Source: Vagococcus carniphilus (GTDB lineage: Bacteria > Bacillota > Bacilli > Lactobacillales > Vagococcaceae). From it: DNA of 64,000 nucleotides. Under the pieces are notes generated by a model. That model was not told the DNA's origin. It worked only from the letters and a program-made list of their open reading frames with translations, and did not search any database. Location of the stretch: NCBI RefSeq assembly GCF_014397115.1, contig NZ_CP060720.1, forward strand, positions 264,001 to 328,000. Direction: 5' to 3'. Both the position numbers and the translations under genes were made by a program. Below are positions 26,198 to 34,185 of the stretch, one piece after another (position 1 is the first letter of the stretch; every line of letters begins with the position of its first letter).

Positions 26198-26241
26198 AAA
26201 GCCTGTCAAAGTGAGTAGTAAGACTTTGATAGGCTTTGATT
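26198..26241. terminator. Hairpin between convergent genes
   Basis: AAAGCCTGTCAAAGT (26198-26212) pairs with ACTTTGATAGGCTTT (26223-26237). T runs on either side are short, so it is a moderate bidirectional terminator candidate. Confidence 0.6.
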
Positions 26242-26250
26242 GAATTCTCA

Positions 26251-27348
26251 TTACTTATTTTCTTTTGGCGCTGTATATTTTTTGATTGCAGGAATAATTT
26301 TATCTCCCATCACATCAATATTTTCTTTGATTTTATCAAAAGGTAATCCACCAAAATCAACTTCTGCTATATAGCGTTGATTGCCAAACATTTCGTGTTG
26401 ATAAAGGATTTTCTCGATTATCTGATTTACTTCACCAATATTTAAAACACTGTTTGGATTCTTGGCGTGAGCAAAAGATTGTTCTGAGTAACCTTGCCCA
26501 ATAGCTTTCACTGAGCCGTTATTAACATGTGGATAAAATTCTTTGATTGCAGTATCGATATCTTTTGCAACATAGAACAAACCACCTGTTGCAATCGGTA
26601 AGGCTGTTTCATCAAAACCGGCATCTCTAGCTGAAGCACGGTATGCGTCAATTGTATTTTTAAAGTTAGTAGCTGGTCCACCTAGCATAGCTAAATTCAT
26701 TGGTACGCCAGCATTTCCTGCTTTAATAGCACTTCCTTGTCCTCCACCAACAGCTCGCCAAATGGGTAAATGATTATTGAGAGGACGTGGAATGATATGA
26801 GCATTCTTTAGTGGAGCTCTAAATTGCCCTTGCCAAGTAATAAATTCTTCTCTATTTATTTGAAGAAGTAAATCAAATTTTTCTTCAAATAATTCTTCGT
26901 AGTTACGTAAATCATAACCCAGTAATTTAAATAAACCAACTCGAGAAGCGCGCCCACCAACAATTTCAACGCGGCCGTTAGAAAGTAAATCTAAAGTGGC
27001 AAAATTTTCGTAGATGCGAACTGGGTCGGATGTACTGACAATGGTGGCGCCACTGGATATTTTTATTGTTTTAGTTGCTTCTGCAATAGCAGAAAGGATA
27101 ATAGCATGAGCTTGAGAAACGAAGCCCTCTTGATGACTCTCACCTAGCATAAAGACGTCAACACCAGCTTGTTCTGACATAATGGCCATTTCTTTAATCT
27201 GATTGATTCTCTCTTGAGCGGTTAAAATAGTTCCAGTATGCGGGTTGCTTATGTGCTCACCTAAAGAGTAAATACCAATCTCTAAACTTTTATTTTCATC
27301 AAAAATAGGCATAGTATTCGGATTTTCCTTATACGTTCGGATTGTCAT
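26251..27348 (-). CDS. LLM-class flavin-dependent oxidoreductase
   Basis: 365 residues of the luciferase-like monooxygenase TIM-barrel family: IGIYSLGEHISNPHTG near the start, MLGESHQEGFVSQAHAIILS, SSGATIVSTSDPVRIYENFA, and DLLSNGRVEIVGGRASR, where FMN/F420 enzymes bind flavin phosphate. The C-terminal IAEVDFGGLPFDKIKENIDV is a common ending. The substrate cannot be inferred; homologues act as FMN-dependent monooxygenases. It lies next to a nitronate monooxygenase-type gene on the opposite strand, with 184 bases between them holding the inverted repeat AAAACGTTTT near 27438-27447. Confidence 0.87.
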   Translation of the reverse strand: MTIRTYKENPNTMPIFDENKSLEIGIYSLGEHISNPHTGTILTAQERINQIKEMAIMSEQAGVDVFMLGESHQEGFVSQAHAIILSAIAEATKTIKISSGATIVSTSDPVRIYENFATLDLLSNGRVEIVGGRASRVGLFKLLGYDLRNYEELFEEKFDLLLQINREEFITWQGQFRAPLKNAHIIPRPLNNHLPIWRAVGGGQGSAIKAGNAGVPMNLAMLGGPATNFKNTIDAYRASARDAGFDETALPIATGGLFYVAKDIDTAIKEFYPHVNNGSVKAIGQGYSEQSFAHAKNPNSVLNIGEVNQIIEKILYQHEMFGNQRYIAEVDFGGLPFDKIKENIDVMGDKIIPAIKKYTAPKENK

Positions 27349-27532
27349 GGAGGATACCTTCTTTCACTTTAGGATAATAAATATATTATAAGCTATCTGC
27401 TAGGAATAAGCTTTATATAATTGAATATGTAAAAAGAAAACGTTTTAGTAGGTAGATGGAGTTCCTTCAGAATTGATGGTATGATATTTTTGAGAGATTT
27501 TTCAAGCTAAAAATAAGGAAGAAGGCCTATAA

Positions 27533-28459
27533 ATGAATCAAATAACAGAATTATTAGGAATTAAGTATCCGATTTTTCAAGGTGCTATGGCACAAATTTC
27601 TATGTCACCTTTAGTGAGTGCTGTTTCAAATGCAGGCGGCTTAGGCATTATCGCAACAGGAAGTATGAGTGTCGATAAACTAAGAGAAGAGATTCTTAAA
27701 ACACAACAATTAACAGATAAACCTTTTGCTGTTAATTTAATGTTAATGATGGCTAACTGTGAAGAAATAGTTGATTTGGTTATTGAGCTGGGTGTTAAAA
27801 TTGTTACGACAGGTGCTGGAACACCGAAACGTTTCATGCCTAAATTAAAAGAAGCAGGAATTATTGTTATTCCGGTTGTCCCTAGTGTGAAACTAGCTAA
27901 GAAAATGGAAGAGCTTGGGGTGGATGCTCTTGTGGTAGAAGGAACTGAAGCGGGAGGGCATATTGGTGAAGTTGCTACATTGCCTTTAGTGACTTCAGTG
28001 GTCCAATCAGTCTCTATTCCAGTTGTAGCGGCAGGTGGATTTTCAGATGGTCGTGGATTAGCAGCAGCGTTTGCTTTAGGGGCATCAGGTATCCAAATGG
28101 GAACAGCTTTTCTTGCCTCTAAAGAATGCCCGATTCCTGATTCATACAAAGAGAAAATAGTGTCATCAGTTGAAACAGATACTGTGGTAACAGGAAGGAG
28201 CCAAGGTGCTCCAGTTAGAAGTATTCTGAATAAGATGACTCTAAAATATATCGAGATGGAAAAAGCTGAGATGAATCGCGAAGAGTTGGAAAAACTAACA
28301 ATGGGTTCTCTAAGAAAAGCAGTAGTAGAAGGAAATACAGATGAGGGTTCTGTTATGGCAGGACAAATTATAGGCAATATTAAACAGATTAGAAGTGTGG
28401 AAGACATTATCGAAACAACCATAGAGGAATATCGACATGTAAATTTACCAATAATTTAA
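27533..28459 (+). CDS. Nitronate monooxygenase / FabK-like flavin enzyme
   Basis: 308 residues, a 2-nitropropane dioxygenase-family TIM barrel: YPIFQGAMAQISMSPLVSAV, then NAGGLGIIATGSM, VVEGTEAGGHIGEV and AAGGFSDGRGLAAAFALGA, the FMN-binding glycine loops, and GIQMGTAFLASKECPI. The family includes nitronate monooxygenases and the enoyl-ACP reductase FabK. FabK genes usually lie within fatty-acid synthesis clusters, which is not the case here, so a detoxifying nitronate monooxygenase is more likely. A structured RNA locus lies immediately downstream. Confidence 0.85.
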   Translation: MNQITELLGIKYPIFQGAMAQISMSPLVSAVSNAGGLGIIATGSMSVDKLREEILKTQQLTDKPFAVNLMLMMANCEEIVDLVIELGVKIVTTGAGTPKRFMPKLKEAGIIVIPVVPSVKLAKKMEELGVDALVVEGTEAGGHIGEVATLPLVTSVVQSVSIPVVAAGGFSDGRGLAAAFALGASGIQMGTAFLASKECPIPDSYKEKIVSSVETDTVVTGRSQGAPVRSILNKMTLKYIEMEKAEMNREELEKLTMGSLRKAVVEGNTDEGSVMAGQIIGNIKQIRSVEDIIETTIEEYRHVNLPII

Positions 28460-28497
28460 TTATGTCGTTTAAGGTGTCGTTAAGTATGATTATATAG

Positions 28498-28526
28498 TTG
28501 AAATTAGTTTATTGTGTTGATATAAT
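28498..28526 (+). promoter_or_regulatory. Consensus promoter of a small RNA locus
   Basis: TTGAAA (28498-28503) and TATAAT (28521-28526) with exact 17-base spacing; one of the best sigma-A promoters in the window, placed so that transcription starts near 28533 and not in front of any ORF. Confidence 0.8.
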
Positions 28527-28530
28527 GTAG

Positions 28531-28617
28531 TTGTCAGAGCCGACCTTGAGTCGGTCCGTTATGGGGAGCTGTAATAAGCGAAGACCTGACAGGAGCCAAT
28601 TATTGGCTCTTTTTTTA
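28531..28617 (+). ncRNA. Structured small RNA or riboswitch-like leader, unknown family
   Basis: An approximately 85-base transcript is predicted from the upstream promoter to the terminator. Three helices close a three-way junction: P1 UUGUCAG (28531-28537) with CUGACAG (28586-28592), P2 CCGAC (28540-28544) with GUCGG (28550-28554), and P3 CGUUAU (28557-28562) with AUAAGCG (28574-28580, one bulged G). A terminator stem GAGCCAA (28593-28599) with UUGGCUC (28603-28609) and a U run follow at once. AGAGCC at 28536-28541 could also pair with GGCUCU at 28605-28610, dissolving P1, P2 and the terminator together, as in riboswitch attenuation. I cannot match it to a family I know. The next gene starts 84 bases after the terminator. 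Confidence 0.6.
28593..28617 (+). terminator. Terminator of the small RNA
   Basis: GAGCCAA/TTGGCTC stem (28593-28609) with a 3-base loop and a T7 run. Confidence 0.88.
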
Positions 28618-28700
28618 TTTTAATAGATAACTTTTGAAAAAATTGGTTTCTTATATGTTATTCTATAAAGTGGATACACAAGAACTTAGGAGGGTTTTAT

Positions 28701-29699
28701 ATGAATGAGGCATTGAAAAAAGAGTGGTGCCGACTATTTGATTTAGGTATACAAATAAAAAAAATTAAGCCTTGGGAATCAATTGCTGAAGATAAGTTAT
28801 TTGTTTTACATTTGAAAAAGAGAAATAGACCCGTTGTTTTACACTTTATGGGAAACGCCACCAATAATATTGCTATCTTTATTTATCAAACAAGAAAAGC
28901 ACAGAAAAATTTATCTAACATGTTATACGGAACAGTTGATGTGATTGATCCGTTGTCATTTTTACCAACCTTACAAGAAGGAATTGGCATGGATTTCAAT
29001 AACCGAGATGAATTATCTGATGAAGAGTATCAATTGGTGAAGGATTTAGGGTACTCATTTAGAGGTAAGAAACAGTGGTTAAGTTTTACAGCTTATGTTT
29101 CAGGATTTGTACCAAGAGCATTGAATTTATCTGAAATAAAGTTACTGGCTGATTGCTTAGAGATGATTCTAGCTAATGAAAATGCCCTTAAAGAGATGGC
29201 TAAGTCAGATGATAATTATTGTCATTTATATGATAATAAGGGACATGAAATGTTACCATTTGATTTATACGATGAAAATAAAGGACATCCAGAAGTCTTT
29301 AAAGAGAAAGTTCTAATCAAGCGATTGAATAAGTTACCTAAGCAACCCGTTACTTTAGAGCTATCTTATATTTATACGAACCACTTAATTGAAAATAAAT
29401 GTGTAGTTCCTATGATTCTTTGTTCTGAAACCAAAAATCAAAGTATTGTTTTTCATGATATGATTGAAAATCCAAAATTATTGGAAGAAAAAATAGTTAG
29501 ATATGTAACGAATATGATAAAACAAGTTGGTAGACCAGAACGGATTGTGGTTCGTTTGGAAGATGTTTATCTATCACTAGCTGATTTATGTCAAAAGCTT
29601 GATATTGAACTAGTTATGTCAGCAAAACTACCATCATTTGAATTAGCTGTAAATGGCATGATGGATGTCATTGGTATGCCGCACACATTGAATGATTAA
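28701..29699 (+). CDS. Conserved protein of unknown function (DUF6930/DUF7309-like)
   Basis: 332 residues, soluble, no signal peptide or membrane segment. The N-terminal half contains KKRNRPVVLHFMGNATNNIA and LPTLQEGIGMDFNNRDELSD; the C-terminal third (MIKQVGRPERIVVRLEDVYL, then LCQKLDIELVMSAKLPSFEL) resembles the DUF6930-type domain found in uncharacterised Firmicutes proteins, sometimes paired with SEC-C or plasmid-like domains. Good AGGAGG site before ATG. It follows the small RNA locus by 84 bases and could be its regulated target, but a separate weak promoter (TTGAAA near 28633) cannot be excluded. Confidence 0.65.
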   Translation: MNEALKKEWCRLFDLGIQIKKIKPWESIAEDKLFVLHLKKRNRPVVLHFMGNATNNIAIFIYQTRKAQKNLSNMLYGTVDVIDPLSFLPTLQEGIGMDFNNRDELSDEEYQLVKDLGYSFRGKKQWLSFTAYVSGFVPRALNLSEIKLLADCLEMILANENALKEMAKSDDNYCHLYDNKGHEMLPFDLYDENKGHPEVFKEKVLIKRLNKLPKQPVTLELSYIYTNHLIENKCVVPMILCSETKNQSIVFHDMIENPKLLEEKIVRYVTNMIKQVGRPERIVVRLEDVYLSLADLCQKLDIELVMSAKLPSFELAVNGMMDVIGMPHTLND

Positions 29700-29802
29700 T
29701 TAATTCTCTAAAAATATAAGCCGTTATCTTTGACTAATAAAAAGTAAGTGTTATATACTTACCTCATCAATAAAAAATACAATTTTGGGGAGGATTTTAT
29801 CA

Positions 29803-30324
29803 ATGAAATTTGGCATTATTTTAGGAAGTACACGTGAGGGACGCGTCAGTCCGCAAGTTGGGGAATACATTAAAGAAATAGCAAAACAAAGAAATGAACA
29901 TGAGTTTGAAATTGTTGATGTGAAAGAGTTTGACTTACCATTTATGGGAACGGGAGAACCTAATCTTAAATGGAATGAAACTATCAAAAACTTAGATGGA
30001 TATATTTTTATTACACAAGAATACAACCATGGTCTTTCAGCATCACTAAAAAATGCATTAGATAGCGCTCGTGAAGAGTGGTTTAATAAAGCAGCTGGTA
30101 TTGTTAGTTATGGTTCAGGTGGAGGAATTCGTGCTGCAGAGCAATTACGAGTTATCTTATCAGAGCAAAAAGTAGCAAGTGTTCGTACTAATCCTGCTTT
30201 TAATTTATTTACTGATTTTGAAAACTTTACGACATTTAAACCAGGAGATCATATGGCTGCTGGAGTGAATGACATGTTAGATGAGTTAATTAGTTGGTCT
30301 GAAGCATTTAAAACAATTAGATAA
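29803..30324 (+). CDS. NADPH-dependent FMN reductase family protein
   Basis: 173 residues with a flavodoxin-like fold: FGIILGSTREGRVSPQVGEY (FMN phosphate loop GSTR.GR), LPFMGTGEPNLKWNE, and FITQEYNHGLSASLKNALDS, followed by VSYGSGGGIRAAEQLRVIL. These match azoreductase/quinone reductase-type NADPH:FMN oxidoreductases. The open frame extends to a TTG at 29785, but GGGGAGG at 29786-29792 is the ribosome binding site for ATG 29803. Single gene with terminator; a likely role is two-electron reduction of quinones or azo compounds. Confidence 0.88.
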   Translation: MKFGIILGSTREGRVSPQVGEYIKEIAKQRNEHEFEIVDVKEFDLPFMGTGEPNLKWNETIKNLDGYIFITQEYNHGLSASLKNALDSAREEWFNKAAGIVSYGSGGGIRAAEQLRVILSEQKVASVRTNPAFNLFTDFENFTTFKPGDHMAAGVNDMLDELISWSEAFKTIR

Positions 30325-30333
30325 AAATAAATG

Positions 30334-30367
30334 AGGCTGCCCTTTTTAGGTCAGCCTTATTATTTTA
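30334..30367 (+). terminator. Intrinsic terminator
   Basis: AGGCTG (30334-30339) pairs with CAGCCT (30352-30357) with further imperfect pairing inside; the tail is TTATTATTTT. Confidence 0.65.
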
Positions 30368-30395
30368 TTGATAAAAAGAGAGGTGAATAGAAAAA

Positions 30396-31157
30396 ATGAA
30401 AAAATGGTTATTGCTACTTGGTGGGTCATTACTGTTAGTAGCTTGTAGTCCAAAGGAGACAGAAAAACCATCAAATATAGTTGAGTCTAGTGAATCTATT
30501 CTAAAAAAAGAACAGACAGAAACAACAGAAAGTTTGGAAAAAAGAATAGAAAAAATGTCTTTTGAAAAGGGTAGTTTAATAAAAGCGGTGGAGAATAGGG
30601 ATACACATCTTGTTAATCAAATTTTACAAACTGAAGATTATGATATTAATGAAGTTAATGATAAAAAAGAAACTCCACTTCTTATCGCTACTCACAATAA
30701 TCAAGTTGAAATAGCAAAATCACTAATTGATAGTGGTGCAGATATTAATCAACAAGATGCTATTCAAGATAGTCCTTATTTATATGCAGGAGCTCAAGGA
30801 AAAACAGAAATATTAGCTTATATGATGGAAAAAAGTACTCCAAATCAGAAAATAGTCAATCGATATGGTGGGAATGCATTAATTCCAGCCGCTGAAAAAG
30901 GTCATCTTGATAATGTTAAACTTTTATTAACGGATAAGTCTGTTGATATTAATCATCAAAATGATTTTGGCTATACAGCATTAATTGAGGCGATTGCTTT
31001 AAGAGATGGTTCTAAAGTTTACCAAGATATTGTTTCAGTTCTTTTGGAAAATGGAGCCGATAAGACTCTTAAAGATAGTACAGGAAGAGATGCAGAAGAT
31101 TATGCAAGAGAATTAGGTTATGGAAATATGTTGAAAATGTTACAGAAAGCAGAATAA
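30396..31157 (+). CDS. Ankyrin-repeat lipoprotein
   Basis: 253 residues. Signal peptide KKWLLLLGGSLLLVACSP with lipobox LVAC, so the mature protein is lipid-anchored at the outer face of the membrane. A Ser/Thr/Glu-rich linker (about 25-60) is followed by four to five ankyrin repeats (about 62-250), for example KETPLLIATHNNQVEIAKSL, GNALIPAAEKGHLDNVKLLL and GYTALIEAIALRDGSKVYQD. Ankyrin repeats mediate protein binding; extracellular lipid-anchored versions occur in several Firmicutes without known partners. Good AGAGGTG site. No operon partner is obvious. Confidence 0.88.
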   Translation: MKKWLLLLGGSLLLVACSPKETEKPSNIVESSESILKKEQTETTESLEKRIEKMSFEKGSLIKAVENRDTHLVNQILQTEDYDINEVNDKKETPLLIATHNNQVEIAKSLIDSGADINQQDAIQDSPYLYAGAQGKTEILAYMMEKSTPNQKIVNRYGGNALIPAAEKGHLDNVKLLLTDKSVDINHQNDFGYTALIEAIALRDGSKVYQDIVSVLLENGADKTLKDSTGRDAEDYARELGYGNMLKMLQKAE

Positions 31158-31211
31158 ATAAGGGGTAAACTGTGTTAAAATGGAAACAAAACATGAAGTG
31201 CTGGTGATAGG

Positions 31212-31894
31212 ATGCAAAATAAATTACACGAAGACAAAATAGTAGGCTTAGTGCTCACCTTCATTGGTGGTGCCCTTGATGCATATACGTATATTCACTA
31301 TGAAGTCTTCGCGTCTGCCCAAACAGGAAATGTCATTCAAGGAATTATTCAATTATTTGAAGGTCAGTGGGGAGTGTTGGAAAAAAATTTTTATCCACTG
31401 TGTTTTTTCTATTGGGTGTTATTTTAGCCAAATTTTTAATTGACTACTTTTATCGCAAAAAGATTCATTATTGGCGATTGTTTGTCTTATACTATGAAGC
31501 CCTATTATTTTTTGTTATTAGTATTAACCTCATTAATAAGCATCAAGCAGCAGTAACTATGCTGATTGCTTTTACAGCATCTGTTCAATGGGTTGTTTTT
31601 GATAAAATAGAAGGCCGTCAATATACAAGCCTTTTTACAACAGGCAATTTAAAAGGAATGGGCGTTAATTTATATGAGTATTTGAAAACAAAAGACGAAA
31701 AAGATAAGCAGAACTTTTTCCATTTCTTTTGGGTTGTTGTCGCCTTTTTGAGTGGCGCAATTGTATCAACTATTTTTTACAAATGGTTAGGTGGAAAAGC
31801 AATTTTAATGGTTTCCCTACTATTTCTAGTCCTTTCTATATATGAAACAATTTTAATGATTAGATTTTATAAAGAAAATAATTTGATGAATTAA
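31212..31894 (+). pseudogene. YoaK-family (DUF1275) membrane protein, frameshifted
   Basis: Two overlapping frames together encode one protein of about 227 residues with six membrane segments of the YoaK/DUF1275 type (LTFIGGALDAYTYIHYEVFA, SAQTGNVIQGI, then FLLGVILAKFLIDYF and FTTGNLKGMG). The frame changes in the A7 run at 31381-31387: one more A would join GVLEK to KFLSTVFFLLG. The first frame alone ends at 31427. Either a recent inactivating deletion, a phase-variable tract or a sequencing error. The family has unknown function. Confidence 0.8.
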
Positions 31895-31904
31895 TAAAAG
31901 AGTT

Positions 31905-31949
31905 AGTGAAGAAAAAAGCACCTCCTTTCTTCACTTATTCTTTTTTTTT
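31905..31949 (+). terminator. Intrinsic terminator after the YoaK-like gene
   Basis: AGTGAAGAAA (31905-31914) pairs with TTTCTTCACT (31926-31935), with a T9 run further downstream. Confidence 0.75.
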
Positions 31950-32077
31950 GTCTTTAATTCACTTATAAAACTCAATAAAACTATTTTTAACAATATAATG
32001 TATTGAAAATGATTATTTTGAATGATAAAATAAATACATTATTGTTTGTTGTTATGTTTATAAAATAGGAGGAAAAG

Positions 32078-33850
32078 ATGAAAAATAAAACATTTTTAAA
32101 AACATTGTTATTTTCTTCAGTTGTTTTGTTGGCTCCAACACTTAGTACAAGTGCTGAGGAAGTTGCGGCAAAACCAATTGATGAAAAAGGAATTGAAGCG
32201 GTACAAGCCAAAGAGGAAAAAGTAGTTGATACGGCTGCTAAAAAGAAAGTAGCGGTATTAGCAGAAAAAGCTGATAAAAAAGTTGAAGCTCCTAAAGAAG
32301 CTGGTGAGAAAAAAGAGGTAGCAAAAAAAGATGAAACTCAACCAACTCAACAAGAGGTAAAAGAAGAAGCACCTGTTGTTAAAGAGGAAGCTTCAAAAGA
32401 CGTTGTCGTTAAAGAAGATGTAGTTAAGGACGAAGTTAAAAAAGAAGAAGCAAAACCTGAAAAAGTAGTTGAGACAATAAAACCTGAAGCTAAGGAAGTA
32501 GCAACTGAAGTTACAACACCTAAGCAAGAAGTAACCCAAGAAGTTGTTGCACCTAAAGCAGAAAAAGTAGTAGAAACATCAAAAGTAGAAGCAGATGGAT
32601 CTGTTAGTTTAGATGTATTTAAAGATCAAGTATTTAAAGATCATGTTGCTAAGCTTTATGATAAAGATGGGGATGGAATATTATCAGCTGATGAGATAGC
32701 TAGAGCAAAATATGTAGTTATTCCTAAAGGAGCAAAAGACATAACAGGAATTAAGCATCTTACAAGCTTAGAAGATTTAAATATTCGTAATACCAATATA
32801 ACCAAAGTTGATGTTAACGGAATGACAACGTTAAAAACTATTTCTTTAGGGAAAAATATAAATTTAAAAACATTAGATTTAAGAAATGCTCCTAATCTAA
32901 TATCTACTTGGCACCCAGTCGATCAAGAAGTTGTATATATTTCTGCTGGAATGGTAAAATATATTGGCTGTCCAGCTGTCAGAGATCATACAGGAAATAT
33001 AGTTATTGATTTGAAAGGTTTTTATACTTTAGATGCTAAAGGGAATAAAGTCGTAGATATGACTAAAGTTATTTCACCTAATTTACTAAGTGTTTTTGGG
33101 CAGAGTAAACAACCAGGTTTTGATAAAAAGACAAACATTCTAATTATTCCAGCTGGGGATGTAAAATCAGAATTTGTTGCTGGAAAAGATAACTATAGTA
33201 AAACATCTAAATGGACATTTTATACACAACTAAATCAAGTAGATGATGTTGTTGTATCGTTTGATTCAAATGGAGGTACTATTGTTGAAGGGCAAACAAT
33301 TGAAAATGGTGGAGTCGCTGTATCTCCTAAAGTTCCGGTTAAAGACGGTTTTGTCTTCGCAGATTGGTTTAAAGATAAAGAGTTAACAGTGAAATGGGAT
33401 TTCTTAACTAAAATAACTGAAGATATTACTTTATTTGCTAAATGGTTACCAAATGGAGTGACACCAGATCCAGAGGTTAAGCCAGATCCAGAAGTGAAAC
33501 CAGATCCAGAGGTTAAGCCAGATCCAGAGGTTAAGCCAGATCCAGAGGTTAAGCCAGATCCAGAAGTGAAGCCAGATCCAGAGGTTAAGCCAGATCCAGA
33601 AGTGAAGCCAACACCAGAGGTAAAACCAACTGTGAAGCCTGCAACTAAGGTAACACAAGTGAAAACAACACCTAAATTGACACTTACGTCTACATCTAAT
33701 AAAGTAAATAATGCGCAAGTGAAAAAAGCATCTGTTGTTCCAACGCAATTACCTAAGACAGGTGAAGACAATAGTTCAACGATTGTTACTATTTTCGTTG
33801 GTAGTATCTTAGCAACATTTGGTTCAATCATTCTTAGAAAAAAACATTAA
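32078..33850 (+). CDS. LPxTG surface protein with EF-hand, LRR-like segment and PDPEVK repeats
   Basis: 590 residues. Signal peptide KNKTFLKTLLFSSVVLLAPT; a Lys/Glu/Val/Ala-rich low-complexity stalk (about 27-180); a canonical EF-hand loop DKDGDGILSADE (195-206) with all calcium ligands; a short leucine-rich-like segment (LTSLEDLNIRNTNITKVDVN to about 275); an InlB-B-type Flg_new repeat (about 387-455, FDSNGG...FADWF...LFAKW); eight PDPEVK units plus one PTPEVK; and a sorting signal LPKTGE (558-563), hydrophobic helix and RKKH tail. Sortase A would attach it to peptidoglycan. The modules suggest an internalin-like adhesin with a Pro/Asp spacer. Strong AGGAGG site and terminator; monocistronic. 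Confidence 0.9.
   Translation: MKNKTFLKTLLFSSVVLLAPTLSTSAEEVAAKPIDEKGIEAVQAKEEKVVDTAAKKKVAVLAEKADKKVEAPKEAGEKKEVAKKDETQPTQQEVKEEAPVVKEEASKDVVVKEDVVKDEVKKEEAKPEKVVETIKPEAKEVATEVTTPKQEVTQEVVAPKAEKVVETSKVEADGSVSLDVFKDQVFKDHVAKLYDKDGDGILSADEIARAKYVVIPKGAKDITGIKHLTSLEDLNIRNTNITKVDVNGMTTLKTISLGKNINLKTLDLRNAPNLISTWHPVDQEVVYISAGMVKYIGCPAVRDHTGNIVIDLKGFYTLDAKGNKVVDMTKVISPNLLSVFGQSKQPGFDKKTNILIIPAGDVKSEFVAGKDNYSKTSKWTFYTQLNQVDDVVVSFDSNGGTIVEGQTIENGGVAVSPKVPVKDGFVFADWFKDKELTVKWDFLTKITEDITLFAKWLPNGVTPDPEVKPDPEVKPDPEVKPDPEVKPDPEVKPDPEVKPDPEVKPDPEVKPTPEVKPTVKPATKVTQVKTTPKLTLTSTSNKVNNAQVKKASVVPTQLPKTGEDNSSTIVTIFVGSILATFGSIILRKKH
33464..33625 (+). repeat. 18-bp tandem repeats encoding PDPEVK
   Basis: Eight 18-base units (33464-33607), alternating between CCAGATCCAGAGGTTAAG and close synonyms, then one PTPEVK unit (33608-33625). 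This spacer is prone to slippage and likely varies in length between strains. Confidence 0.9.
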
Positions 33851-33858
33851 TTAATTAA

Positions 33859-33887
33859 GATCGAGATGAAAATCTCGGTCTTTTTTT
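33859..33887 (+). terminator. Intrinsic terminator
   Basis: GATCGAGAT (33859-33867) pairs with ATCTCGGTC (33872-33880), followed by T7. Confidence 0.88.
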
Positions 33888-34185
33888 AAGCACAAAAAAA
33901 TCATTGATAAGTATCTAGAGTGGGGAACGAGAAAATGGGGATTTATTCGTTTGATTCTAAATAAATACAAATGATTTACTTTTAGTGGGATTGGGAATGT
34001 CACCACTAACTATTTAAAATAAGAGTTGATAGTTTTATTTTATTCATACTATAACTAAAAAATAAGAACTTTTATTTTTGTTTTAGAACAATTATTCTAT
34101 AAAAATAATTCTATGAAAGAAACATCCGATTGACACCCTTTTTTTGTAGTATAATAAAAAATAAGAATATTAAAGGAGGATTGGG
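33888..34185 (+). other. Regulatory region before the AraC/GH39-like gene
   Basis: About 300 bases of AT-rich sequence without a gene. It holds a TTGACA at 34130-34135 with TATAAT at 34150-34155 (14-base spacing) or TAATAA at 34152-34157 (16-base spacing), and an imperfect palindrome AGAACAATTATTCT near 34085-34098 that could be an operator. Nothing else recognised. Confidence 0.4.

Noticed and set aside
27438-27447. AAAACGTTTT as a CcpA (cre) site
   Set aside because: The central CG and inverted symmetry fit, but the flanking T and C positions of the cre consensus do not; too weak to claim.
27577-28422. 281-codon open frame on the minus strand across the nitronate monooxygenase gene
   Set aside because: It lies antisense to a well-supported enzyme gene, is Ser/Thr/Pro-rich without motifs, and has no ribosome binding site; a shadow frame.
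28531-28617. Small SRP (4.5S-like) RNA as identity of the structured RNA
   Set aside because: The conserved apical SRP sequence (GGAAGCAGC-type tetraloop region) is absent on both strands.
33235-33831. Minus-strand frame with SGSGLT repeats and another with WIWLNL repeats
   Set aside because: Both are antisense readings of the 18-base PDPEVK tandem repeats, not genes.
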